This document shows positions 1 through 6,040 of a DNA stretch of 14,578 nucleotides, one piece after another. Under the pieces are notes generated by a model. That model saw only the letters and a list, made by a program, of their open reading frames with translations. It was not told the DNA's origin and did no database searches. This DNA comes from an uncultured Oscillibacter sp. (GTDB lineage: Bacteria > Bacillota > Clostridia > Oscillospirales > Oscillospiraceae): positions 1-14,578 of the forward strand of contig CAMMCS010000031.1 in NCBI GenBank assembly GCA_946494635.1. Direction: 5' to 3'. The position numbers and the translations under genes were made by a program. Each line of letters opens with the position of its first letter. Within the stretch, counting starts at the first letter, position 1.

Positions 1-444
1 CAGGAAGCCCAGGCCGCCGGTGATGCCGTAGACCACGGACTCGATGAAGTTGTAGCTGTTCTGCACGTTCAGCAGCACCACGCCCAGCACGGCGCAGTTG
101 GTGGTGATCAGGGGCAGATAGATGCCCAGGGCCGTGTACAGGCCGGGCATGGACTTCTGCAGGAACATCTCGATGAACTGCACCAGCGCGGCGATGACCA
201 GGATGAAGGCCACGGTCTGCATGTAGTCCAGGCCGAAGCGGCCCAGCACGAACTCATCCACCACATAGCACACGGCGGAGGCCAGGCCCATGACGAAGGT
301 CACGGCGATGCCCATGCCGACGGCGGTGTCGACCTTCTTGGAAACGCCCAGGAAGGGGCAGCAGCCCAGGAACTGGGAGAAAATGAAGTTGTTGACCAGG
401 ATGGCGCCCAGGGTGATGGAGAGAAGATTGGTGATCTTATCCAT
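1..444 (-). CDS. rnfA: Rnf complex subunit A, 3' end beyond window edge (partial)
   Basis: Integral membrane subunit of the Rnf ferredoxin:NAD+ oxidoreductase, an ion-pumping complex of the cytoplasmic membrane. The 148 visible residues begin MDKITNLLSITLGAILVNNF and cover most of a family of about 190 residues. The RnfA hallmarks are present: FLGCCPFLGVSKK (Cys28, Cys29) and PLITTNCAVLGV (Cys117). In the RnfA/RnfE and NqrD/NqrE families conserved Cys at these places ligate an intramembrane [2Fe-2S] cluster shared by the two subunits. The ATG at 444-442 overlaps the rnfE stop by one base (TAATG), and a GGAGGAG-like site lies just upstream, within the end of rnfE. It is the fifth gene of the operon here; rnfB would be expected next, outside the window. 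Translated by hand from the minus strand; no frameshift seen. Confidence 0.95.
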   Translation of the reverse strand, partial: MDKITNLLSITLGAILVNNFIFSQFLGCCPFLGVSKKVDTAVGMGIAVTFVMGLASAVCYVVDEFVLGRFGLDYMQTVAFILVIAALVQFIEMFLQKSMPGLYTALGIYLPLITTNCAVLGVVLLNVQNSYNFIESVVYGITGGLGFL

Positions 445-1076
445 TATTTGCTCTCCTCCTTATTCTTGGATTTGCTCAGGGCCCACTGCATGGCGGCGAT
501 CAGGCACGCCAGCACCAGGAAGCCGCCCACCGGCAGGGTCAGCATGCCCATGGGGAACTGCTCCGGCAGGATGCGGATGCCATCCCCGCCGTTGAGGATG
601 CCGCCGCCGAAGGTGCCGGCGCCCAGGAACTCACGGATAATGCACATCACCAGCAGCACGGCGGTGTAGCCGATGCCCTGGAAGATGCCGTCAAAGAAGG
701 AGGCGGCCACGCCGTTCTTGTAGGAGAACGCCTCGGCCCGGCCCAGGATGATGCAGTTCACCACGATCAGGGGGATGAACACGCCCAGGGACTCCGACAG
801 GGCCGGCACGAAGGCCTGGATCAGCAGGTCCACGCAGGTCACGAAGCCGGCGATCACCACGATGAACATGGCGATACGGATCTTGTCGGGAATGATCTTG
901 CGGATGGCGGCAATGATGACGTTGGAGAGCGTCAGGATCACCAGAACGGAGATGCCCATGCCCAGGCCGTTGAAGAACGAGGTGGTGATGGCCATGGTGG
1001 AGCACATGCCCAGCACCTGCACCAGCACGGGGTTATTGGTGATCAGGCCCTCTTTGAACTGTTTGCCTAAATTCAT
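444..1076 (-). CDS. rnfE: Rnf complex subunit E
   Basis: Membrane subunit of the Rnf complex, paralogous to RnfA and inserted in the opposite orientation; together they carry electrons through the membrane. The 210 residues match the usual family size and form about six hydrophobic segments. The diagnostic stretches are NPVLVQVLGMCSTMAITTS (Cys25) and PLIVVNCIILGRAEAF (Cys108). These two Cys are the expected partners of RnfA Cys29 and Cys117 in the shared [2Fe-2S] site. The C-terminus is short and charged (KSKNKEESK). The ATG at 1076 follows a GGGAGGAG ribosome binding site about 8 bases upstream. The gene lies 20 nt after rnfG and overlaps rnfA by one base, so it is translated within the operon. 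The NqrD alternative (Na+-NQR) is excluded by the neighbouring RnfC with its two ferredoxin motifs. Confidence 0.96.
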   Translation of the reverse strand: MNLGKQFKEGLITNNPVLVQVLGMCSTMAITTSFFNGLGMGISVLVILTLSNVIIAAIRKIIPDKIRIAMFIVVIAGFVTCVDLLIQAFVPALSESLGVFIPLIVVNCIILGRAEAFSYKNGVAASFFDGIFQGIGYTAVLLVMCIIREFLGAGTFGGGILNGGDGIRILPEQFPMGMLTLPVGGFLVLACLIAAMQWALSKSKNKEESK

Positions 1077-1096
1077 AATGAATCGCTCCTCCCTTC

Positions 1097-1732
1097 TCAG
1101 CCCATGGCGCCCACGGCGGCCAGAGCCGCGTTGACGCCGGTGGTGATGCCTCTGGTGGAGACGGTGGCACCCGTGATGGCGTCCACATTGGTGCCCACAG
1201 TCAGCGTGCCGTCCGCGGCGCTCTTGCCCACGAACTGATCCAGCACGCCCACGCCGGAGGCGGTGGGCTCGTTGCCCACGACCTTCGTGCCGATGCCGGA
1301 GGTCTCGGAGTGGTTGATGACGGAGACGCCGGTGACAGCGCCGGACGCATCCACGCCCACCATCATCTCGATGGTACCCTGAGAACCGGAGGCAGACACG
1401 GTGACGGCATAGCCGCCGGCCTCACCGTTCACCTGGACCTCGTAGATGTCGCCCAGGGTGCCGCCGGCGGAGCTGGCCGCGTCGGTCATGGCCTGGGTGT
1501 TCTCCAGCGGAGATTCGGAGAAGGTGGTGTTGTCCGGGTCGGCCACGACTGCCAGCATGGCCTCCTGGGTCTTCTGCTGGTTGATCTCAGCAATGGGGCC
1601 GGCCGTCACGCCGTTGACCAGGCCCAGCAGGCCCGCCACGATGACGCAGGTGATGAACAGCGTCACCGTCAGCGTGATGATGTACTTGGGATCCATATCG
1701 ACCTTTTCCTTGGTCTTCACTTCGTTGCTCAT
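1097..1732 (-). CDS. rnfG: Rnf complex subunit G, flavin-bearing
   Basis: Extracytoplasmic electron-carrying subunit of the Rnf complex. After a short charged N-terminus there is one membrane anchor (about residues 18-41, TLTVTLFITCVIVAGLLGLV). An FMN-binding domain follows, with NHSETSGIGTK at 140-150 (the family's HxETxGxG motif) and the flavinylation motif DAITGATVST at 184-193. In RnfG/NqrC the Thr of [ST]GAT carries covalent FMN placed by ApbE; here that would be Thr190. The length, 211 residues, is normal. The start ATG overlaps the rnfD stop by 4 nt (ATGA), which implies translational coupling. ApbE is not in the window and must be supplied from elsewhere. The region around residues 55-95 is polar and is the least conserved part. 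Confidence 0.95.
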   Translation of the reverse strand: MSNEVKTKEKVDMDPKYIITLTVTLFITCVIVAGLLGLVNGVTAGPIAEINQQKTQEAMLAVVADPDNTTFSESPLENTQAMTDAASSAGGTLGDIYEVQVNGEAGGYAVTVSASGSQGTIEMMVGVDASGAVTGVSVINHSETSGIGTKVVGNEPTASGVGVLDQFVGKSAADGTLTVGTNVDAITGATVSTRGITTGVNAALAAVGAMG

Positions 1733-2751
1733 TTTGCAGCCGCCTCCTTGTTAGCGGATTTCACAACGCCGAAGCGAGAGGGCTTCACAGCCTTGTCGAT
1801 CAGCGCCACCACCAGGTTCATGATCATGATGGAGTAGCACACGCCCTCCGGATAAGAGCCAAAGTAGCGGATGAACACGGTCAGCAGGCCGCAGCCCACG
1901 CCGAAGATCAGCTGGCCGGTCTTGGTGACGGGGGATGTGGTGTAGTCGGTGGCCATGAAGAAGGCGCCCAGCATCAGGCCGCCGCTGAAAATGCTGTACA
2001 GCATGAACTGCACGTTGTCAGCGCCGCCCTTGGGGAACAGGAAGGTCAGCACGGCCACGGTGGCGATGTAGGCCACGGGGGTATGCCAGCTGATGACCTT
2101 GCGCCAGATCAGGTACAGGCCGCCCACGATCAGCAGCAGGGCGGAGATCTCGCCCAGGGAGCCGCCGATGTTGCCCAGGAACATGTCCGTCACGCTGTAC
2201 TGGCTGGTGAGGCCGGCCATGTCGCCGCTCTTCATATAGGCCAGGGGCGTGGCGGCGGTGACCACGTCGGCGGTACCCACCACGGGCACCCAGCCGGCCT
2301 GGGGATCCGCCCAGGCGCCGCTCATGGTGCCGGCGTAGCTGGCCACCAGGGCGGCACGGCCCGCCAGCGCGGGGTTGATGAAGTTCTTGCCGATGCCGCC
2401 GAACAGCTGCTTGACCACCACGATGGCGAAGAAGTCGCCCACCAGGATCATCCAGTAGGGCATGTTCACCGGGCAGACAAAGGCCAGCAGGATGCCGGTG
2501 ACCACGGCGGAGAGGTCGTTCACGGACTGGGGCTTCTTCATGATCTTGCGGTAGCCCCACTCAAAGACGATGCAGCCGATGACAGACACGGCGGTCAGGA
2601 TCAGCGCCCGGAAGCCGAACTTCACAATGGCCCAGATCAGGGCGGGCATCATGGCGATGATGACATCCAGCATGATGGTGCGGGTGTTCTCCGCCGCCCG
2701 GATGTGGGGGGAGGAAGTGGCAATCAGTTTCAGATTCTTGTAGTCAGTCAT
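1729..2751 (-). CDS. rnfD: Rnf complex subunit D, flavin-bearing membrane subunit
   Basis: Polytopic subunit of the Rnf complex thought to take part in ion translocation; homologous to NqrB. It has 340 residues with about nine or ten hydrophobic segments. The N-terminus SSPHIRAAENTRTIMLDVII is typical of RnfD. GGIGKNFINPALAGRAAL (about 118-134) is the conserved NPA loop. The flavinylation site is DVVTAATPLAYMK at 162-174. The expected FMN-bearing residue is Thr168; the motif reads TAAT rather than the textbook [ST]GAT, a variant I would still expect ApbE to use but cannot prove. The ATG at 2751 overlaps the rnfC stop by 4 nt, and rnfD in turn overlaps rnfG by 4 nt, so C, D and G form one tightly coupled block. 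Confidence 0.95.
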   Translation of the reverse strand: MTDYKNLKLIATSSPHIRAAENTRTIMLDVIIAMMPALIWAIVKFGFRALILTAVSVIGCIVFEWGYRKIMKKPQSVNDLSAVVTGILLAFVCPVNMPYWMILVGDFFAIVVVKQLFGGIGKNFINPALAGRAALVASYAGTMSGAWADPQAGWVPVVGTADVVTAATPLAYMKSGDMAGLTSQYSVTDMFLGNIGGSLGEISALLLIVGGLYLIWRKVISWHTPVAYIATVAVLTFLFPKGGADNVQFMLYSIFSGGLMLGAFFMATDYTTSPVTKTGQLIFGVGCGLLTVFIRYFGSYPEGVCYSIMIMNLVVALIDKAVKPSRFGVVKSANKEAAAK

Positions 2752-4121
2752 TTCGCAGCGGCCTCCTTTGCTTCTTCGGCCTTTTTCTTTGCCTCGGCGG
2801 CAGCCCGGTCAGCGGCCGCCTTGTCCTTCACCAGCTGCTTGCCGGTCTTGAACATGTGGGTCAGGTGCATCCGGGCCGGGCAGATGTAAGAGCAGGCGCC
2901 GCACTCCATGCAGTCCATGATATGGGCGTCGTTCAGCTCCTCCACCATGCCCTTGGAGGCGTACTGGTACATAAAGAGGGGCTCCAGGTGCATCGGGCAC
3001 ACAGACACGCACTTGCCGCAGCGGATGCACTGCGGGTTCTCAACGGTCTTCTCCTCATTCTCGCAGAAGGCCAGGATGGCACCGGTGCCCTTGGCCACGG
3101 GGATATCCGCGGTGTACTGGGCCATGCCCATCATGGGGCCGCCGGCGATCAGCTTGAAGGTGCCGTCCTTCAGGCCGCCGCAGGCGTCCAGCAGATTGGT
3201 GACGGGGGTGCCGATGGGGCACTCCAGATTCTTGGGCTCCACCACGCCGGAGCCGGAGACGGTGACGATCTTGCGCACCACGGGCATGCCGGTGGTCAGG
3301 GCCCGGTAGATGGCGCAGGTGGTGTTGATGTTGAACACGGCGCAGCCGATGTCGGCGGGCAGCCCGCCGGGGGGCACCTGACGGCCGGTGATGGCCTGGC
3401 ACAGCTGCTTCTCACCGCCCTGGGGGTAGCGGCAGCGCAGGGGCTCCACCACCACGGGGGCCTTCTGCTCCGCGATGACCTTGTTCATGGCGTCGATGCC
3501 GTTCTGCTTGTTGTCCTCCACGCCGATGACGACCTTGTCCACGCCGAACATCTTGGCCAGGAACTTGGCGCCGCCGATGATCTCCTCGGGCCGCTCCAGC
3601 ATGGTGCGGTGGTCGCCGGTGATGTAGGGCTCGCACTCCGCGCCGTTGATGATGACGGTGCTGACCTTGCCGATGCCGCTGGTGATCTTCACGTGGGTGG
3701 GGAACGTGGCGCCGCCCATACCGACGATGCCCGCGTTCTTGACGATCTCCACCATCTCCTCCACGCTCAGGGCGTTGGGGTCGGCGGGGGCCTTCACCTC
3801 TTCGCTCACCTCGTCCTGAAAGTCATTGTCAATGACCACGGACATGATGTTGCCGCCCATGGAATAGGGACGGGGCTCCACGGCCTTCACCGTGCCGGAA
3901 ACGCTGGCATGGATCGGAGCGCCGAGGCCATGGAACTCGCCGATCTTCTGGCCCACCTTCACATGGTCCCCGGCCTTGACCAGGGGCGTGCAGGGCGCGC
4001 CGAAGTGCATCGACATGGGGATGACCACAACAGCCGGTGGAGCCAGCTGCTCGATGGCCTTTTCATTGGTCGCGGCCTTCATGTCATGGGGATGAACGCC
4101 GCCAAAGAAAGCTTGTGCCAT
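2748..4121 (-). CDS. rnfC: Rnf complex subunit C, NADH-binding iron-sulfur subunit
   Basis: Cytoplasmic subunit where NAD+ meets the Rnf chain. From the chosen start it has 457 residues. Domains in order: an N-terminal RnfC barrel-like region with PPAVVVIPMSMHFGAPCTPL, a nucleotide/FMN-binding core with GMGGATFPTHVK (134-145) and NGAECEPYITGDHR (about 160-173), a SLBB-like part, and two [4Fe-4S] motifs: CIRCGKCVSVCP (Cys365, 368, 371, 375) and CMECGACSYICP (Cys404, 407, 410, 414). The last ~24 residues are a Lys/Ala/Glu tail, likely a helix. An in-frame GTG at 4130 is possible, but its GAGGTG is better read as the ribosome binding site (6 nt spacing) of the ATG at 4121. This is the first gene of the operon, behind a leader of about 107 nt. 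The short type lacking long C-terminal repeats fits Clostridia. Confidence 0.95.
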   Translation of the reverse strand: MAQAFFGGVHPHDMKAATNEKAIEQLAPPAVVVIPMSMHFGAPCTPLVKAGDHVKVGQKIGEFHGLGAPIHASVSGTVKAVEPRPYSMGGNIMSVVIDNDFQDEVSEEVKAPADPNALSVEEMVEIVKNAGIVGMGGATFPTHVKITSGIGKVSTVIINGAECEPYITGDHRTMLERPEEIIGGAKFLAKMFGVDKVVIGVEDNKQNGIDAMNKVIAEQKAPVVVEPLRCRYPQGGEKQLCQAITGRQVPPGGLPADIGCAVFNINTTCAIYRALTTGMPVVRKIVTVSGSGVVEPKNLECPIGTPVTNLLDACGGLKDGTFKLIAGGPMMGMAQYTADIPVAKGTGAILAFCENEEKTVENPQCIRCGKCVSVCPMHLEPLFMYQYASKGMVEELNDAHIMDCMECGACSYICPARMHLTHMFKTGKQLVKDKAAADRAAAEAKKKAEEAKEAAAK

Positions 4122-4127
4122 TGTCTT

Positions 4128-4133
4128 CACCTC
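4128..4133 (-). promoter_or_regulatory. Ribosome binding site deciding the rnfC start
   Basis: GAGGTG on the minus strand lies 6 nt before the ATG at 4121. The GTG inside it is the upstream in-frame start candidate at 4130. Using it as Shine-Dalgarno makes the ATG the better start and shortens the protein by three residues. Confidence 0.7.
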
Positions 4134-4153
4134 ATTTTTACTCCTTGATAGCC

Positions 4154-4173
4154 GGCCCGGGCAGGGGCGGGCC
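4154..4173 (-). other. GC-rich hairpin in the rnf leader
   Basis: Arms GGCCCG (4154-4159) and CGGGCC (4168-4173) enclose an 8-nt loop. The hairpin sits in the untranslated leader between the predicted rnf transcription start (about 4228) and the rnfC ribosome binding site. No T-run follows, so it is not an obvious terminator. It may stabilise the mRNA or affect early elongation. I recognise no known riboswitch. Confidence 0.4.
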
Positions 4174-4234
4174 CATCTCCGCTGGCGCGGAAAAGGTGCC
4201 TCCTTACAGGCGACACTATCACATACTGCGCTTC

Positions 4235-4263
4235 ATTCTACACCCTATTTTGAAAAATGTCCA
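4235..4263 (-). promoter_or_regulatory. Predicted sigma-A promoter of the rnf operon
   Basis: On the minus strand: -35 TGGACA (4258-4263), 17-nt spacer, -10 TAGAAT (4235-4240). Predicted transcription start is near 4228. The spacing is optimal and each box differs from consensus at one position. It is the only good pair found upstream of rnfC in the 342-nt divergent gap. Confidence 0.65.
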
Positions 4264-4373
4264 GACTGTGAACGACAACTTTTTAAAAAAATACGCTTTT
4301 TTATACAGATTCTTTGCACCTTTTCCCACATTTCCCCAAAGTGACTGTTTTCCGGCATTTTACAGGAGTTCTC

Positions 4374-4402
4374 TTGTCAACTTTTCTAAAGTATGCTATG
4401 CT
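4374..4402 (+). promoter_or_regulatory. Predicted sigma-A promoter of the DUF975 gene
   Basis: -35 TTGTCA (4374-4379), 17-nt spacer, -10 TATGCT (4397-4402) preceded by TGC, an extended -10. Transcription would start near 4409, about 55 nt before the ATG at 4464. Confidence 0.65.
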
Positions 4403-4463
4403 GTTCCACACACAGGGCTGCTCCGCCGGCCCATTCTCACAAGTCTGGAGGCCGTGACACGAT

Positions 4464-5279
4464 ATGATGGCACAACTGATCGACCGCAAATCGCTCAAAC
4501 AGGAGATGAAGCATCTGCTGCGCTCCGCCCAGGTGAGCGCCCGGGGAATGGTCTGCCTGTACCTGGCGCTGATCCTGGTGCTGAATCTGGCGAACAGCTT
4601 CATCTCCGCGATCAACAGCGGGCTGCCGGCCACCTTTGTCTTCATTCTGGCCAATCTCCTCAGCATGGTGCTCTCCGCCGGCTTTGTGCTGTACTGCATG
4701 GCTGTCCGCCGGGGGGAGCGGGCGGAATACCTGACCCTGTTCGACGGTTTTTCCTTCGTGGGCAAGGTCATCCTGCTGAACCTGGTGATCTACTGCTTTA
4801 CCCTGCTGTGGAGCATGCTGTTCGTGATCCCCGGCATCGTCGCCGCCTACCGCTACCGCTTTGCCCTGTACAACCTCTATGAAAATCCCGGCCTGAACGT
4901 GATGGAGGCCCTGGAGACGAGCAAGCGCCAGACCCGGGGATACAAGGGGCAGCTGTTTATGCTGGATCTGAGCTACTTCGGCTGGTACCTGCTGGCCAGT
5001 CTCCCCGTCCTGGCGGAGTTCTTCTACGGGTACTTCCTGATCTTCCAGGATCCCGGCTACTATCTGGCGGACCTCAACCGGATCTCCGCCATCTCCCTGC
5101 CCATCTCCGGGGGGCTGCAGATCCTGCTGGACAACCTGTGGCCGATGGCGCTGGCGGTCTTTTACCTGCCGGTGTACCAGTGTACGGAGCTGGGGTATTT
5201 CGACATCGCCCGGCAGACCTCCGGCGTGGGCGGCAGTGCCCCCGGCCAGCCGGAGGACGGCGGCTGGAGCGGCTTCTGA
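4464..5279 (+). CDS. DUF975 family membrane protein
   Basis: Polytopic membrane protein of 271 residues in the DUF975 family, whose function is not established. After a short amphipathic N-terminus (MMAQLIDRKSLKQEMKHLL) there are about five or six hydrophobic segments (near 29-50, 55-78, 95-122, 167-190, 230-250). The family signature is clear: a VIPGIVAAYRYRFALYNLYE stretch at about 121-140, then ENPGLNVMEALETSK, and the RQTRGYKGQLFMLDLSYFGW block. The tail from about residue 255 is Gly/Pro/Ser-rich and probably disordered. Two ATGs are adjacent (4464, 4467); GGAGG at 4447-4451 is 12 or 15 nt away, so the first is preferred. It is a single-gene unit, divergent from rnf and closed by a hairpin at 5299-5332. 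The sequence shows no functional link to rnf. Confidence 0.88.
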   Translation: MMAQLIDRKSLKQEMKHLLRSAQVSARGMVCLYLALILVLNLANSFISAINSGLPATFVFILANLLSMVLSAGFVLYCMAVRRGERAEYLTLFDGFSFVGKVILLNLVIYCFTLLWSMLFVIPGIVAAYRYRFALYNLYENPGLNVMEALETSKRQTRGYKGQLFMLDLSYFGWYLLASLPVLAEFFYGYFLIFQDPGYYLADLNRISAISLPISGGLQILLDNLWPMALAVFYLPVYQCTELGYFDIARQTSGVGGSAPGQPEDGGWSGF

Positions 5280-5298
5280 GGGCCCTTTTAAGCGTACA

Positions 5299-5332
5299 AT
5301 CCCCCGGCGGGTTTTAGAACCCGCCGGGGGAT
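5299..5332. terminator. Hairpin terminator between converging genes
   Basis: A 14-bp perfect stem (5299-5312/5319-5332, extendable by one A-T pair) around a loop near TTAG. It lies 20 nt after the DUF975 stop and 30 nt beyond the stop of the converging ECF gene, so it can serve both. The T-run is weak on the plus strand (CTTGTCT). Confidence 0.65.
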
Positions 5333-5361
5333 CTTGTCTGTCCAGCGCCCTCACCCGCGCC

Positions 5362-5913
5362 TCACAGCCGCGGGAACTCCCGCCGGACATAGGCGCTGCG
5401 GCCCAGGGCCGCCGCCAGCAGGGCGGAGGCGGCGATGCCGAAGGCCGCCTGCACCAGGTTGCCGGGGATGCCCGCCGCGGCGCCGGTGAGGCTCCCCAGC
5501 AGCACGCCGTCGTACAGCCAATAGCCCAGCACCATGGGCAGCTCCCCCACGATGCCGCAGGCCGCCAGGCCCAGGGGCCCCCGCCCCCTGCCGAAGGTCT
5601 GCCAGCACACCGCCGCCAGGGCCGCCATCCCCGCCTTGATCACCAGGGTGGCGGGGGCATAGGCGGGCGCGCCCAGCAGCACGTCTGCCAAAGCCGGGCC
5701 GATGCTGCCCGCCAGGGCGCCCCAGGCCGGGCCCAGCAGGTACCCGCCCAGCAGCACCACCGTGTCCCCCAGGTTCATATAGCCGCCGGTGGGGGACGGC
5801 ACCTTCACCACCATGGTGGCCACACAGGCCAGGGCCGCAAAGGCCGCCGTCATGACGATCATCCGTGTCCTCCGGGAGGCCCTGACTGCCTCCCGCTCCG
5901 CTGTCTTTTCCAT
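5362..5913 (-). CDS. ECF transporter substrate-binding (S) component, possibly for a vitamin B6 compound
   Basis: Small integral membrane protein (183 residues) that binds a vitamin or precursor and docks on a shared energy-coupling module (EcfA-A'-T) encoded elsewhere. After a basic N-terminus there are about six hydrophobic helices. Helix 1 carries small-residue spacing (AAFAALACVA), as S components use to contact EcfT. The loop VPSPTGGYMNLGD (about 38-50) is typical of vitamin-type S components, and GPAWGALAGSIGPALADVL follows. The ATG at 5913 has AAGGAG 8 nt upstream; the longer frame to 6048 runs through the promoter region and is rejected. The facing MocR gene suggests regulation in response to a PLP-related ligand, so a PdxU-like pyridoxine transporter is my best guess. 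Thiamine-precursor transport or another substrate cannot be ruled out. Confidence 0.85.
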   Translation of the reverse strand: MEKTAEREAVRASRRTRMIVMTAAFAALACVATMVVKVPSPTGGYMNLGDTVVLLGGYLLGPAWGALAGSIGPALADVLLGAPAYAPATLVIKAGMAALAAVCWQTFGRGRGPLGLAACGIVGELPMVLGYWLYDGVLLGSLTGAAAGIPGNLVQAAFGIAASALLAAALGRSAYVRREFPRL

Positions 5914-5962
5914 CTCGCTTGCTCCTTCCGGCGGGGCCGCTCTGCCGCCCTTTTGTTTGCTG

Positions 5963-5991
5963 TTGTCAGCATAGAGCAAATATGGTATGAT
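5963..5991 (+). promoter_or_regulatory. Predicted promoter of the MocR gene
   Basis: -35 TTGTCA (5963-5968), 17-nt spacer, -10 TATGAT (5986-5991) preceded by TGG (extended -10). Transcription start is near 5998, giving a leader of about 43 nt. Confidence 0.65.
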
Positions 5992-5996
5992 TGAAA
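5968..5996 (-). promoter_or_regulatory. Predicted promoter of the ECF S-component gene
   Basis: On the minus strand: -35 TTTCAA (5991-5996), 17-nt spacer, -10 TATGCT (5968-5973). The -35 is weak, as for an activator-dependent promoter. It interlocks with the opposite mocR promoter: the -10 of each touches the -35 of the other, by one base. Confidence 0.5.
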
Positions 5997-6006
5997 GAGC
6001 CAATTT

Positions 6007-6021
6007 CTGATTTTTTATCAG
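6007..6021. promoter_or_regulatory. Small inverted repeat, candidate operator in the mocR leader
   Basis: CTGAT and ATCAG arms (6007-6011, 6017-6021) around five T, just downstream of the predicted mocR start point. It could be a regulator site or a short RNA hairpin. MocR sites are often direct repeats, and I found no convincing pair. Confidence 0.3.
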
Positions 6022-6040
6022 GTCAGATGGAGGTGGTACC

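Larger units (their letters stand above)
4122..4463. other. Divergent intergenic region between rnfC and the DUF975 gene
   Basis: This 342-nt gap holds the rnf promoter and leader (left half), an AT-rich stretch (about 4275-4320) and the DUF975 promoter (4374-4402). Its base composition is clearly more AT-rich than the genes on either side. No small ORF with a ribosome binding site and no known riboswitch was seen. Confidence 0.6.

Noticed and set aside
2856..4148. A 430-codon open frame on the plus strand
   Set aside because: Antisense shadow of rnfC, with His/Gly/Ala-rich composition and no homology.
4122..4463. FMN riboswitch before rnf
   Set aside because: The conserved RFN core sequences are not present; only a small GC hairpin is.
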